NCBI GenBank assembly: GCA_016875165.1
Contig: VGSF01000017.1
Coordinates: 1 to 64,000, forward strand
Reading direction: 5' to 3'
From: Deltaproteobacteria bacterium
GTDB lineage: Bacteria > Desulfobacterota > SM23-61
Length of the DNA stretch: 64,000 nt
The notes under the pieces are model-generated. The model did not search any database. It worked only from the letters and a program-made list of their open reading frames with translations, and had not been told where the DNA came from. The position numbers and the translations under genes were made by a program. This document shows, piece by piece, positions 25,062 through 33,147 of the stretch; the stretch's first letter is position 1, and each line of letters opens with the position of its first letter.

Positions 25062-26561
25062 CTAGATTTTCTCCAGCAGTTTCTTTCTCTGCTGTTTCAC
25101 CCCGCTGAAAACGTTCATAAAGATAAATATCAAGGCAAAGGTAAGAATCGTGGCTGAGATAGGCCGCTGGATGAAGATGGAAAAATCGCCGTGAGACTTG
25201 ATGAGAGATTGGCGGAAAGCCTCCTCCAGGAAGGGGCAAAGGATATAGGCCATGACCAGGGGGGCAGGTTCGAACCCGGTTTTTTTCATCAGGTAACCCA
25301 CCAGGCCAAAAAAGATCATGACGTTCAGCTCGGCCAGACTATTATTGTTGGCGTAGCCCCCCACGAAACAGAAAAGAAGGATCAAGGGAAAGAGGATCCC
25401 GTAGGAAATTTTGAGAACCCGAACCCAGATCCCGATCAGTGGCAGGTTGAGAATGAGGAGCATGATGTTGCCGATGTACATACTGGCAATGGTGCCCCAG
25501 AAGATATCGGGGTTGTTTTTAATCAGAAGGGGTCCGGGGGTTACCCCGTGAATGATAAAGGCCCCTACGATAACCGCCATTACGGCGCTAGTCGGAATTC
25601 CCAGAGTTAAAACCGGGATGAAGTTTCCGGCGCAGGCGGAATTATTAGCCGATTCCGGACCGGCAACGCCCTCGATGGCCCCTTTCCCGAACCGCTCGGG
25701 ATTTTTGGAAAAACGCTTCTCCATGGCGTAAGAGACAAAGGAGGAGATGGTATTGCTGGGTCCCGGAATCACCCCCAGAACGAACCCGATCAAAGAACCC
25801 CGGGCTATAGGCCATGCAGAAGCTCTCCAGTCCTGCCGATTAGGAAGAAGTCCCTTAATTTTAGTATCAAAAACCCGCCGAGTAAACACTTGTTCCAGAT
25901 TGAGCATAACTTCGGCTATACCGAACAGGCCCATCAATACCGGGACGAGTCCGATGCCGTCATAGAAATCAGGTATCCCGAAGGTAAAACGGAAAACCCC
26001 GGATATATCAATCCCCACCATCCCGATAAACAGGCCAACGAGGGCGATGATAAAAGCTTTGATCAAGGACCCCGAGCTCAGGTAGCTGAGAATGGTCAAG
26101 CCCAGCACCATAACGGAAAAGATCTCCGGTGGACCAAATTTTAAAGCGAACTCGGCCACCGGCGGGGCGATCAGCGTCAGGAAAAAGACCCCCACGGTCC
26201 CGGCAATGAATGAACCAAAGGCCGAGATGCCCAGTGCGGGTCCCGCCCTTCCCAAACGGGCCATTTGATACCCATCGATACAGGTAATGGCCGCCGCCGC
26301 TTCACCTGGGATGTTCACCAAAATCGCAGTAGTGGAGCCGCCATACATGGCCCCGTAAAAAATCCCCGAGAGCATGATGATAGCCGTGGCCGGAGGCAAA
26401 GTGAAAGTAACGGGCAGGAGTAGGGCAATGGTTGCTGCCGGCCCAATCCCGGGCAGGACCCCGATCAGCGTTCCCACGAAACAGCCCACCAGGCAAAGGC
26501 TGAGGTTCAGGGGAGTGATAGCAATGCTAAAGCCAGTTAGAATATTCTGGAAGATTTCCAT
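25062..26561 (-). CDS. tripartite tricarboxylate transporter large permease TctA 2
   Basis: About 499 residues from ATG 26561, four bases after the tctB stop (an in-frame ATG five codons earlier overlaps tctB). TctA blocks [20 protein letters not shown] and [17 protein letters not shown] are present, as is [18 protein letters not shown] and [17 protein letters not shown]. Multi-pass membrane channel of the Tct importer. Together with TctB and TctC it forms a complete system feeding the hyuBA enzyme. The sequence is nearer to TctA 1 than to TctA 3. Confidence 0.93.
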   Translation of the reverse strand: MEIFQNILTGFSIAITPLNLSLCLVGCFVGTLIGVLPGIGPAATIALLLPVTFTLPPATAIIMLSGIFYGAMYGGSTTAILVNIPGEAAAAITCIDGYQMARLGRAGPALGISAFGSFIAGTVGVFFLTLIAPPVAEFALKFGPPEIFSVMVLGLTILSYLSSGSLIKAFIIALVGLFIGMVGIDISGVFRFTFGIPDFYDGIGLVPVLMGLFGIAEVMLNLEQVFTRRVFDTKIKGLLPNRQDWRASAWPIARGSLIGFVLGVIPGPSNTISSFVSYAMEKRFSKNPERFGKGAIEGVAGPESANNSACAGNFIPVLTLGIPTSAVMAVIVGAFIIHGVTPGPLLIKNNPDIFWGTIASMYIGNIMLLILNLPLIGIWVRVLKISYGILFPLILLFCFVGGYANNNSLAELNVMIFFGLVGYLMKKTGFEPAPLVMAYILCPFLEEAFRQSLIKSHGDFSIFIQRPISATILTFALIFIFMNVFSGVKQQRKKLLEKI

Positions 26562-26565
26562 CAGC

Positions 26566-27030
26566 TTAAAACCCAATGAGGGGTATGGGCATGGGAATTT
26601 TCAGCCAGACCTGGAATAAGTAGTAAGCCACAAAAGCGGTTATCCCGGAAAAAAAGAGGCTTACTGTCCAGCCATACTTTCCCAGAAATTTACTCAGAAA
26701 GAAAATAAAAACACCGGTGGAAAGAGCAAAGCCTATGAGCGGGAGGAGGTAGCGATAACCCAGCAAAGCCGCAAACCCGACGATGATTCTCTTGGGGGCT
26801 TCTTTGCTGGAGAAAAAAGAGGCTGGGGAGGCTTCACCCTTATTCTTTTTCCAGAAGGCCTGTAGAATCAGACTCCCTGCGAGGGCCATTAAAAGAATGG
26901 AAGCTAGCAGGGGGAAAAGGCCCCCACCCGGTGATCGAAAGGACCCGATGGGATAGGTAAGAGATTTTAAAAAAATCCCCAATCCCAGAAGAAATAAAAT
27001 GATACCACTGAGGCGATCAAGATTTTTCAT
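26566..27030 (-). CDS. tripartite tricarboxylate transporter small subunit TctB 1
   Basis: 154 residues with four hydrophobic segments. The N-terminal segment is followed by YPIGSFRSPGGGLFPLLASI, the TctB hallmark (a polar stretch between helices one and two). It carries a hydrophilic loop of about 25 residues, then two more helices. It is the small membrane subunit paired with TctA. It is the first gene of the tctBAC-hyuBA transcription unit, with a promoter at 27082-27110 and AAGGAA before the ATG. Confidence 0.88.
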   Translation of the reverse strand: MKNLDRLSGIILFLLGLGIFLKSLTYPIGSFRSPGGGLFPLLASILLMALAGSLILQAFWKKNKGEASPASFFSSKEAPKRIIVGFAALLGYRYLLPLIGFALSTGVFIFFLSKFLGKYGWTVSLFFSGITAFVAYYLFQVWLKIPMPIPLIGF

Positions 27031-27081
27031 GGGAATTCCTTGTTAACTGAATGGTCCCGAGTAATTCTCCCATCAATGGCC

Positions 27082-27110
27082 ATAATATTAAATTGATGAT
27101 CCTTTGTCAA
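27082..27110 (-). promoter_or_regulatory. strong sigma70-like promoter of the tctBAC-hyuBA operon
   Basis: On the minus strand TTGACA (27110-27105), exactly 17 bp, then TATTAT (27087-27082). The predicted transcript starts near 27075, about 45 bp before the tctB ATG. This is the best -35/-10 pair seen in the window. Confidence 0.72.
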
Positions 27111-27259
27111 GGTTTTAGCGAAGACATTGGGGAAGGATTACTCTGGCATCTTAAAGTCTTCATAAGATTCCTAAAAGCCCTTTTCTTACCGATTCTTTTC
27201 CTTGCTTTATGGTTATGAATTTTCTATGATCTAAAAAATTATTTGCCGAAGGGGCCGAT

Positions 27260-28099
27260 ATGAGGATCCAAATTACTCTCACCACCTCTGAAGCCAAAAA
27301 AATGATCGCCAAAGGGATCAAGGCTCACCCAAGAGTCCAGCAAGTGAGGAAAAAAGGAACGATCATCCTAAAAGGGGGAACAACGGTTTCGGCCATCTCC
27401 GAAGAATTGTGTGGAAGACCCATGAAGATTTCCGGCATGATCACCCCGAAGGGAACTCTGACTTCCAAATTCAAACAAGAAATCGATCTCCCCCATGCCC
27501 TCCTTCTCCGGGGAGACAAGGTCCTTTCCCTCGACTCCAAAGAGGTCTGGGAGAAGGAAACTCCCCGCTTCACCCCCAACGACCTGGTCATCACCGGGGC
27601 GAACGCTTTTGACGCCTATGGCCACGCGGTCCTCATGGCCGGGACCTTCGCCGGCGGAAATTCTCTGCCGGCCTTTCAGTCCATGCTTATCGAAGGGGTT
27701 CCCTTCCTCATCGCCGCCGGATTGGAGAAACTGGTCCCAGGCAACCTCTGGGAAGTGATCCCGATGGCCGGTCGGAAGAAAGTGGATCTCTCTTATGGAA
27801 TGGCTGTGGGGCTGATACCGGTCTTCGGGACCATCTTTACCGAGGTGCAGGCCATTGAAACCCTGGCCCAAGTTAAAGCCTTGGTCATCGGGAAGGGAGG
27901 AATCCACGGAGCCGAAGGGGGTTCCACCCTCCTGGTAGACGGCCCCAAGAAGGAGATTTTAAAAATTGATGGACTCTATCAGAAATTGAAAGGAGCCGAC
28001 TTAAGCGGAGAGCCTCGCAATCTCATTCCCTGCACCCGGGGAAACCTCTTCTGTAAAAACCACATCCGGTGCCTTTACAAACAGGGACTTAGGGAATAG
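27260..28099 (+). CDS. uncharacterised conserved-looking protein with C-terminal Cys motif
   Basis: 279 residues; I do not recognise the family. There is no signal peptide or membrane segment. Features: a Lys-rich N-terminus, VRKKGTIILKGGTTVSAISE, a central TGANAFDAYGHAVLMAGTFA block that looks like a nucleotide- or substrate-binding turn, PFLIAAGLEKLVPGNLWE, and IGKGGIHGAEGGST. It ends with CTRGNLFCKNHIRC, a C-x6-C-x5-C arrangement that might bind metal or an Fe-S centre. The gene is alone on the plus strand, divergent from the tctBAC-hyuBA promoter, so it could be a regulator or an enzyme of the same pathway. Function unknown. Confidence 0.75.
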   Translation: MRIQITLTTSEAKKMIAKGIKAHPRVQQVRKKGTIILKGGTTVSAISEELCGRPMKISGMITPKGTLTSKFKQEIDLPHALLLRGDKVLSLDSKEVWEKETPRFTPNDLVITGANAFDAYGHAVLMAGTFAGGNSLPAFQSMLIEGVPFLIAAGLEKLVPGNLWEVIPMAGRKKVDLSYGMAVGLIPVFGTIFTEVQAIETLAQVKALVIGKGGIHGAEGGSTLLVDGPKKEILKIDGLYQKLKGADLSGEPRNLIPCTRGNLFCKNHIRCLYKQGLRE

Positions 28100-28106
28100 G
28101 GGCAAG

Positions 28107-28240
28107 CACCAAATCCCAAGCACCAAATAATTTCCAGTGGACAAATTCCCAAATTCCAAACAAAAGTCGTTTTGGCCATTGGAAATTGGGGTTTAGGATT
28201 TATTTGGGATTTGGAGCCTGAGATTTGGAATTGATAGGCG
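28107..28240. repeat. AT-rich imperfect inverted repeat
   Basis: CCAAATCCCAAGCACCAAAT and, about 100 bp on, ATTTGGGATTTGGAG form the ends of an imperfect palindrome following the uncharacterised gene. No coding potential. Confidence 0.45.
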
Positions 28241-28290
28241 AAGAGGAAAGATCATGAAGCTATTTCAGTCCATCCAGATCGGACCATGGG

Positions 28291-28349
28291 TAAGAGGGGA
28301 CGGGGTAATAAGAGGGGACGTTGGTTCAAAAGCAACTTATTATTGACAA
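28291..28349 (+). repeat. left inverted repeat flanking truncated RAYT gene
   Basis: Contains AGAGGGGACG twice and then TTGGTTCAAAAGCAACTTAT. It is mirrored at 28736-28790: the reverse complement of the right copy gives AGGGGACG, TTGATTCAAAGGCAACTTTT and TATTGATC. The transposase gene lies exactly between the two. Confidence 0.75.
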
Positions 28350-28377
28350 TGGACTTGGTTAAGGGTAATTTGGGATC

Positions 28378-28743
28378 ATGCCAAGACAGTCGAGACTGGA
28401 TGCACCAGGGACATTACACCATGTAATGGGCCGAGGGATTGAAGGGGCCAAGATCTTCCAAACTCGAGAAGACCGGGAAGATTTCCTGGCGCGTTTGGGT
28501 GAGCTTTGCGGGGTTGGAGCCTTAAGAGTTTACGCCTGGGCTCCGATGGATAGCCATCTCCTGATTAAAAGTGGAAGCCAGAGGCAGAGACGGTTAGTGG
28601 TGAGGGTGAGGGAGATGTTTTGCCGGGAAGCTGTTAAGAAGTATGGGTATTCCGGTGCCAGGGTGGCGCGTTGTCTGGGAGTAACGGCTTCCTTGGTCAA
28701 TCGTTACGCGAGTTCTGAAAAGTTGATCGCAATGGATCAATAA
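28378..28743 (+). pseudogene. REP-associated tyrosine transposase with central deletion
   Basis: A 121-residue frame starting MPRQSRLDAPGTLHHVMGRG, the RAYT N-terminus, followed by FQTREDREDFLARLGELC. RVYAWAPMDSHLLIK replaces the full HUH/Tyr region. The product then jumps to REMFCREAVKKYGYSGARVA and a DnaA/Trp-repressor-like helix-turn-helix (RCLGVTASLVNRYAS), which is the usual C-terminus of longer RAYTs. About half of a normal protein, including the catalytic Tyr segment, is missing, so it is probably inactive. Inverted repeats at 28291-28349 and 28736-28790 bracket it. Confidence 0.75.
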
Positions 28744-28790
28744 TAATGAAAAGTTGCCTTTGAATCAACGTCCCCTAAATACGTCCCCTA
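28736..28790 (-). repeat. right inverted repeat flanking truncated RAYT gene
   Basis: Inverse of the repeat at 28291-28349: GATCAATAATAATGAAAAGT, then TGAATCAACGTCCCCTAAAT and ACGTCCCCT. It overlaps the last two codons of the transposase frame. The GTCCCCT word is shared with the tandem repeats beside the other RAYT gene at 131-190. Confidence 0.75.
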
Positions 28791-28918
28791 AATGGCGTTC
28801 AACCTCGTCCCTTACATTGCCCTCTGGATTTTCGGATGAGATGGAGTATCCGACCAGACGCGGCAGGAAACGGTTGACTGCCGCCCCTGAGCTTCCAGTT
28901 GTTGGCCTATCAATTAAA

Positions 28919-28959
28919 TTGACAAAATCATATCGATAATGATATTGTAATACACAATA
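28919..28959 (+). promoter_or_regulatory. vapBC promoter with overlapping inverted-repeat operator
   Basis: TTGACA (28919-28924), 18 bp, TATTGT (28943-28948). TATTGT, AATAC, ACAATA (28943-28959) is a perfect 6-bp inverted repeat sitting on the -10, and ATCAT/ATGAT mirror each other in the spacer. This is where a VapB-type antitoxin would be expected to bind for autoregulation. Confidence 0.65.
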
Positions 28960-28978
28960 AATCGATGGAGGTTTTAGC

Positions 28979-29185
28979 ATGCAAATGGTAACTGTATCGC
29001 CAAAATATCAAGTCGTTATCCCAAAAACAGTAAGGGAAGCATTGAATCTTCGCCCTGGTCAAAGAATGCAGGTTGTACAATATAATGGGCGGATCGAATT
29101 TATACCGGAACGAGACCTTAAAGAACTCCGCGGATTCCTAAAAGGCATAAATACGGAATTCAAACGAGAGGAAGATAGAGTATGA
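28979..29185 (+). CDS. vapB: antitoxin, SpoVT/AbrB fold (VapB)
   Basis: 68 residues. The AbrB swapped-hairpin domain is clear: VTVSPKYQVVIPKTVREALN, then LRPGQRMQVVQYNGRIEFIP. The C-terminal tail (LKGINTEFKREEDRV) is the toxin-binding part. GGAGG precedes the ATG. It overlaps the toxin gene by 4 bp (ATGA), the normal arrangement. It neutralises the PIN-domain RNase encoded next to it and binds the operator at 28943-28959 (inference from family). Confidence 0.92.
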   Translation: MQMVTVSPKYQVVIPKTVREALNLRPGQRMQVVQYNGRIEFIPERDLKELRGFLKGINTEFKREEDRV

Positions 29186-29556
29186 ATATCGTCGATTCTT
29201 CCGGCTGGCTTGCATACTTCGCAGATGAGCCTAATGCCAAGCACTTCCTAACCCCTTTGAATGATGCGGCTTCGCTTGTTGTCCCAACGGTGACGATATA
29301 TGAGGTCTTCAAGGTAGTTCTTCGAGAGTCCAGTGAGAATGATGCGCTACAAGCGGCTGTTGCTATGCAAAAAGGAACGGTTGTGGATCTAACAGCCCCA
29401 CTTGCGATGGCCGCTTCAAAGCTCAGCCTGGTGCATAATCTTCCAATGGCCGACAGCATTATTCTCGCAACAGCAAAGGAATTCAATGCCATCCTCTGGA
29501 CTCAGGATTCAAATTTTAAAAATATAAAACATGTGAAGTATTTCCCTAAGAAATAA
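29182..29556 (+). CDS. vapC: PIN-domain ribonuclease toxin (VapC)
   Basis: 124 residues of the PIN-domain fold. The acidic residues that bind Mg2+ are Asp5 (NIVDSSGW), Glu41 (TIYEVFK), Asp91 (PMADSIIL) and Asp109 (WTQDSNF). The family cleaves tRNA or rRNA when not held by VapB. The gene starts in an ATGA overlap with vapB. A typical chromosomal type II toxin-antitoxin module next to a mobile-element remnant. Target RNA unknown. Confidence 0.92.
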   Translation: MNIVDSSGWLAYFADEPNAKHFLTPLNDAASLVVPTVTIYEVFKVVLRESSENDALQAAVAMQKGTVVDLTAPLAMAASKLSLVHNLPMADSIILATAKEFNAILWTQDSNFKNIKHVKYFPKK

Positions 29557-29782
29557 GGGAATGGCCAACCTGCCGGTGCACCCGCCAGGTGTTACGCTGT
29601 CGCTACCCACCTGCTGGGGACTTATGCCGTTACCCTATTTCAATCCGAAATCAACGGCGCCTCAGAAACCCGATCTTACCGCTTTGGTGAAACCTTTAAT
29701 CAGGGTTTTCTTTACTATTGTCTGGTGAGCCAAGTCGGTTTCTACTAAACTTTATTTGCTTTCTCCCTTAAGCTCTTTGCGG

Positions 29783-30802
29783 TCAGTTCTGCACCTTTAC
29801 TTCTTCGCTCTGTGCTTTTAGGTTTAGGCCCTTCAGTACTTCGGGGTTGAGGACGTTTTCCGGAACCTTTCCTTCAAAGAACGCGATAATTTTCTTCACC
29901 GTTTCCATGGCCATGGAGTAAGAAGCTTGCCGGCTCAATCCGGCGCTGTGGGGCGTGCACACCACATTTTCCAACTCGATGAGCGCCCGGAATTTGGGAG
30001 GCTCTTCGTTGAACACATCCAATCCAGCTCCGGCAATCCATCCATTCGTAAGCGCCTTGTATAAGGCCTGCTCATCCACCACTTCCCCCCGGGCGGTATT
30101 GATGAGAAAGGCTGTCGGCTTCATCAGCTTCAGCCGCTCCTCCCTGATCATCAAGCGGGTGGAGTCATCCAGGGGAACATGGATGGTTACATAGTCGGCC
30201 ATCTGCAGAAGTTCCTCTTTGGAGTAGTAAGGGATGTTATATTTCTTTTGGAACTTAGGATAATCCACGATGTCGTTGGCAATGGTCTCGACCTCGAACC
30301 CCTGGAGCCTCTGGGCCACTTTTTTTCCGATATTGCCCAGCCCGATGATCCCTATGGTTTTTCGGAAAAGGTCCTCTCCCCCTCCCCGATTGTAGATGCC
30401 CTTGCGCATCTCCCGGTCTTTTTTGGCGATCTGTTTGGATACGGCCAGCATCAACCCGATGGCCATGTCGGCCACGGAACTGGCATTGGACCCCGGGTTG
30501 TGGGTCACAACGACCCCTTTTTCGATAGCGGCTTTCAAGTCGCTCCCTTCGAACCCCGCGCTGCGAATGGCGATCATCTTCAGGCGGTCGGCGCTCATGA
30601 TAATCTTTCGCGTCGCCGGAAACATGGCCGTTACGATAATTGCATCGGCCCCCTGGATTACCCGGCAGATTTCATCTTCCTGGGCCGGGGACACCCGGTC
30701 ATAATCCTTCTCCTCCACGGTAAACCCGGCTTGTTCCAGGGTTTGAACGGGCTCCCTGGAAAGATCGGCAAATTTTTTGGTCATGATCAATACTTTAGGC
30801 AT
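29783..30802 (-). CDS. D-2-hydroxyacid dehydrogenase (NAD-dependent, SerA/GyaR-like)
   Basis: 339 residues. Rossmann motif GLGNIG (154-159), catalytic Arg238 (NTARGEVVD), Glu267 (DVFNEEPP) and His285 (TPHSAGLS): a full D-isomer-specific 2-hydroxyacid dehydrogenase active site. No regulatory ACT domain, so it is not a classical serine-biosynthesis SerA. It would interconvert a D-2-hydroxyacid and a 2-oxoacid. It starts 3 bp after the larA stop, so racemase and dehydrogenase are co-expressed. Likely role: a racemised hydroxyacid is oxidised here, and the 2-oxoacid feeds the ferredoxin oxidoreductases encoded downstream. Confidence 0.9.
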   Translation of the reverse strand: MPKVLIMTKKFADLSREPVQTLEQAGFTVEEKDYDRVSPAQEDEICRVIQGADAIIVTAMFPATRKIIMSADRLKMIAIRSAGFEGSDLKAAIEKGVVVTHNPGSNASSVADMAIGLMLAVSKQIAKKDREMRKGIYNRGGGEDLFRKTIGIIGLGNIGKKVAQRLQGFEVETIANDIVDYPKFQKKYNIPYYSKEELLQMADYVTIHVPLDDSTRLMIREERLKLMKPTAFLINTARGEVVDEQALYKALTNGWIAGAGLDVFNEEPPKFRALIELENVVCTPHSAGLSRQASYSMAMETVKKIIAFFEGKVPENVLNPEVLKGLNLKAQSEEVKVQN

Positions 30803-30805
30803 CTT

Positions 30806-32092
30806 TTATTTCCCTTCAAAACTCGGAATCATATCGGATCCGTTTTTCAGCAGAATGATCTCCGCCTTCTGTCCGTGTTTCGCCAGAGCCATCTTAATGG
30901 CTTGCTCAACCGTATCTGCTCTTTGGGTAAACATCTCCTTCAGCGTCTTATCATCAATATTCTCGCTCACCAGGATCAAATCCGACCTTTTCAGACAGCG
31001 GGAAAACAACCAGGCCTTAGAGGCCCCAATGCTGTACCCTTCCCGGATAAAGCGATCGATCACATCTTGAGGACAGGAGGCTTCCGACATCCATTCGTAG
31101 AAACCGCGCGCCCCTACCCCGTCCTTACATTCAGCCGTGAGGATCACCGTTCCGCCTTCCTTCACCGCCAGCTCAGAGGCAGCCATGGATTTCTGGGACT
31201 GGTAAAGATCGATGTCTTTGGGATACCCTCCCGGGCTGGTAATGACCACATCCACTGGATGGGGAACCTTTACTTCATAAATCTCCCGGCTGGCTTTTAC
31301 CCCTTCAAACCAGGCTTTTTCCACATCTCCGGCCACCACCTGGGTGATCTCCTTGTGATGGTTCTGCACGGTGTTCAGGATGAAATCCGCCTTGGCCATC
31401 TTGGCCGCCTCGAGTGCGTTCTCGTGAAATTTATTCCCTTCCACCCAGCCCATAGCCGGTTTGTCGGAACGCATATTAAAGCCGTGATGTTGTTTCAAGG
31501 TGGCCAGGCTGGCAATTCCGGGGAGGACACTTTTTCGCCCTCCCGAAAACCCGGCGGCCTGATGGGGGGCGATGGTAGCCGTAAGGATTTTCACTTCCGC
31601 CTCCCAGAAAAGCCGGTTGATCACCACCGGGATCCCACCCCTGGTCTTCCCCAGGTCCACCATGATCTTGTCGTCCTGACAATGGTGGTTTATGACCTTG
31701 AACCGCTGAACGATCTCCTTCCCCAGCATCCCCTCTATCTCTTCCCTGGTGTTGTCTCGGTGGGTACCGGTGGCCACCAGGAAAAAAACCTGATCGTCTC
31801 CCATTCCCGCTTCTTTCAACTCCCGGAGGAGATGGGGCAGAAGCTTGTAGGTGGCCGTGGAGCGGGTAATATCGTTGACCACGATCGCCGCATTCTTCTT
31901 CCCCCGGGCAATTTCCTTTAGCCTCTTTGTCCCGATGGGATTTTCCAGCGCCTTTTTGACCTCCCCGGCTTCATCCTTCAAACCCATTTTGTATTGCGGC
32001 ATGAGAGTGGCAAGATAATTCTTTTTCGGGATCTTGACTTCGATCTCTTTTTTCCCATAGGGAATCTTTTCTATGCGATAATTTTCAGCCAC
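30806..32092 (-). CDS. larA: nickel-pincer 2-hydroxyacid racemase, LarA family
   Basis: 428 residues from a GTG at 32092 (GGAGG six bases ahead; the longer frame runs into upstream repeats). The residues known to anchor the nickel-pincer nucleotide and act as acid/base in LarA are present with exact spacing: Asp74/Arg77 (NDITR), His111 (ATGTHR), His177, Lys187 (ten later) and His203 (sixteen later) in APHQAAGFSGGRKSVLPGIA. Lactate racemase and related malate, hydroxyglutarate and phenyllactate racemases share this set. Cofactor genes larB, larC and larE are not in the window. Coupled to the D-hydroxyacid dehydrogenase gene. Confidence 0.88.
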   Translation of the reverse strand: MAENYRIEKIPYGKKEIEVKIPKKNYLATLMPQYKMGLKDEAGEVKKALENPIGTKRLKEIARGKKNAAIVVNDITRSTATYKLLPHLLRELKEAGMGDDQVFFLVATGTHRDNTREEIEGMLGKEIVQRFKVINHHCQDDKIMVDLGKTRGGIPVVINRLFWEAEVKILTATIAPHQAAGFSGGRKSVLPGIASLATLKQHHGFNMRSDKPAMGWVEGNKFHENALEAAKMAKADFILNTVQNHHKEITQVVAGDVEKAWFEGVKASREIYEVKVPHPVDVVITSPGGYPKDIDLYQSQKSMAASELAVKEGGTVILTAECKDGVGARGFYEWMSEASCPQDVIDRFIREGYSIGASKAWLFSRCLKRSDLILVSENIDDKTLKEMFTQRADTVEQAIKMALAKHGQKAEIILLKNGSDMIPSFEGK

Positions 32093-32181
32093 TTTGTCCT
32101 CCGTTCCAAAACTTGGAAAATAAGGGCATTGGATCAATATCATCCTGCTAAGCATATCGATCAAGAATACTCCGGCCTCGT

Positions 32182-32328
32182 TTAAGGCGTCGGTATAGGG
32201 AAATGCCCATGGAGATGATGATCAGTAAAATTCGGATAATCTTTGGCGGATTGACCCTGAACGATGCCTGGATGCCAGGCCAGGAAAATCAGTACCGCCA
32301 AAATAAAGATGAATCCCTTCTTGGTCAT
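32182..32328 (-). pseudogene. truncated secreted-protein start (probable TctC-type remnant)
   Basis: A 48-codon frame with AGGAGG ahead of the ATG at 32328. MTKKGFIFILAVLIFLAWHP gives a clear signal peptide, then VQGQSAKDYPN, as in Bug/TctC proteins, after which it hits a stop. A +1 frame from the same spot continues LLIIISMG, resembling the next Bug strand (TLIISWS), so a frameshift plus deletion is likely. It lies between promoter 32406-32433 and larA. It could alternatively be a short secreted leader peptide. Confidence 0.5.
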
Positions 32329-32405
32329 CTCCGTCTTCCTCCTTGTTTGATTTATTTGGGCGTTATTCCTAATGATGGGGTTCCCCTTTATTTATTTTCG
32401 TCTTG

Positions 32406-32433
32406 ATCATAGTTTTTTTTAAAAAAATGTCAA
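32406..32433 (-). promoter_or_regulatory. sigma70-like promoter upstream of larA
   Basis: Minus strand: TTGACA (32433-32428), 16 bp of T- and A-runs, TATGAT (32411-32406). The A/T-tract spacer would be bent DNA. It lies upstream of the truncated secreted-protein frame, larA and the dehydrogenase gene. Confidence 0.6.
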
Positions 32434-32540
32434 GAAATTTAGACTGGGGTTTGCCCCCTTCACTTTCAATTTTCACGTGTAAGTTCGGAGCGGTTGGCCA
32501 GAATGAGCGGAGTGGGCCTCCATGATTTCAGAATGATAGT

Positions 32541-32750
32541 CAGGACCCGGCCCGGACGGGAGGGGGAATCTCTCGGGAGCACAAGGCAGTAGTTCTTTCA
32601 TGGGTAAGGGCGGGGCTTCCGCCGAAGATGCTCCGCCTTCCTACGATCCCGCCTTTTCTTTGCGGAAGAAAAGCACGGGCTATGGTCCAATCTTGTTCCC
32701 GCCTGTGCTCCCTCTTTCATCCCCTTCCTGTCCGGGCTTCGTCTATCACT
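32541..32750 (-). repeat. family D palindromic element, copy 2
   Basis: Same element as at 4921-5123 but inverted: GGCCCGGACGGGAGGGGG on the left, GTCCGGGCTTCGTCTATCAC on the right, and the internal GCGGAAGAAAAGCACGGGCT segment. No gene. Confidence 0.7.
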
Positions 32751-32838
32751 GTGAATTCATTAATTTATCAAAAGTGAAGGGGCGAGAGTTTTTTTCTCTT
32801 TGACAAATGTTCTCTTATCAGGGTAAAAATTATAATTG

Positions 32839-32931
32839 ATTAAAATAGCCACAGAGAAAACAGAGCTCACAGAGTTTTTAAAACCATGATTAAGAAAAAG
32901 TAAAGAATAAGTGTCAAGCGTCTAAAGTGAT
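32839..32931. repeat. 93-bp duplicated intergenic segment, copy 1
   Basis: The stretch from ATTAAAATAGCCACAGAG to CGTCTAAAGTGAT is repeated almost exactly at 48821-48911 (two bases are missing there). It carries no open frame with coding character. Confidence 0.8.
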
Positions 32932-32955
32932 TCCGCCGCAGGCGGACTAAAATTT

Positions 32956-33118
32956 AAAAAGGAAATTACTATACAATCAAGTTATTAACACCCCCACCCT
33001 AACCCTCCCCCATCCAGGGGGAGGGAATTAGGGATCCCTTAAGTATCCCCCCTCCCTGGCGGGAGGGGGATGGGGGGAGGGGGATAAAAAAGGAAATTAC
33101 TATACAATCAAGTTATTA
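32956..33118. repeat. CT-rich hairpin bracketed by a 32-nt perfect direct repeat
   Basis: The 32-nt sequence running from AAAAAGGAAATTAC to AATCAAGTTATTA occurs at 32956-32987 and again at 33087-33118, identical. Between them lies a CCCTAACCCTCCCCCATCCA / GGGAGGGGGATGG palindrome of the CT-rich type. A related arrangement occurs at 49547-49705. The direct repeats look like a long target duplication or a duplicated landing site. Confidence 0.75.
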
Positions 33119-33147
33119 TCCTCAAAGATAAGAGGGGAAAAGTATTT

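Noticed and set aside
29557-29782. Possible small gene after vapC
   Set aside because: The 226-bp stretch has short frames only, no start with a ribosome site and no recognisable motif.
30179-31921. 580-codon plus-strand frame opposite larA and the dehydrogenase
   Set aside because: It is the antisense shadow of two well-recognised minus-strand enzymes; its composition (many His, Pro, Gly) and lack of any family motif fit an artefact.
32956-33118. Possible minimal CRISPR (two 32-nt identical repeats)
   Set aside because: Only two repeat units, the spacer is a 99-bp palindromic CT-rich hairpin, no cas genes are present, and similar hairpins occur without the repeats.
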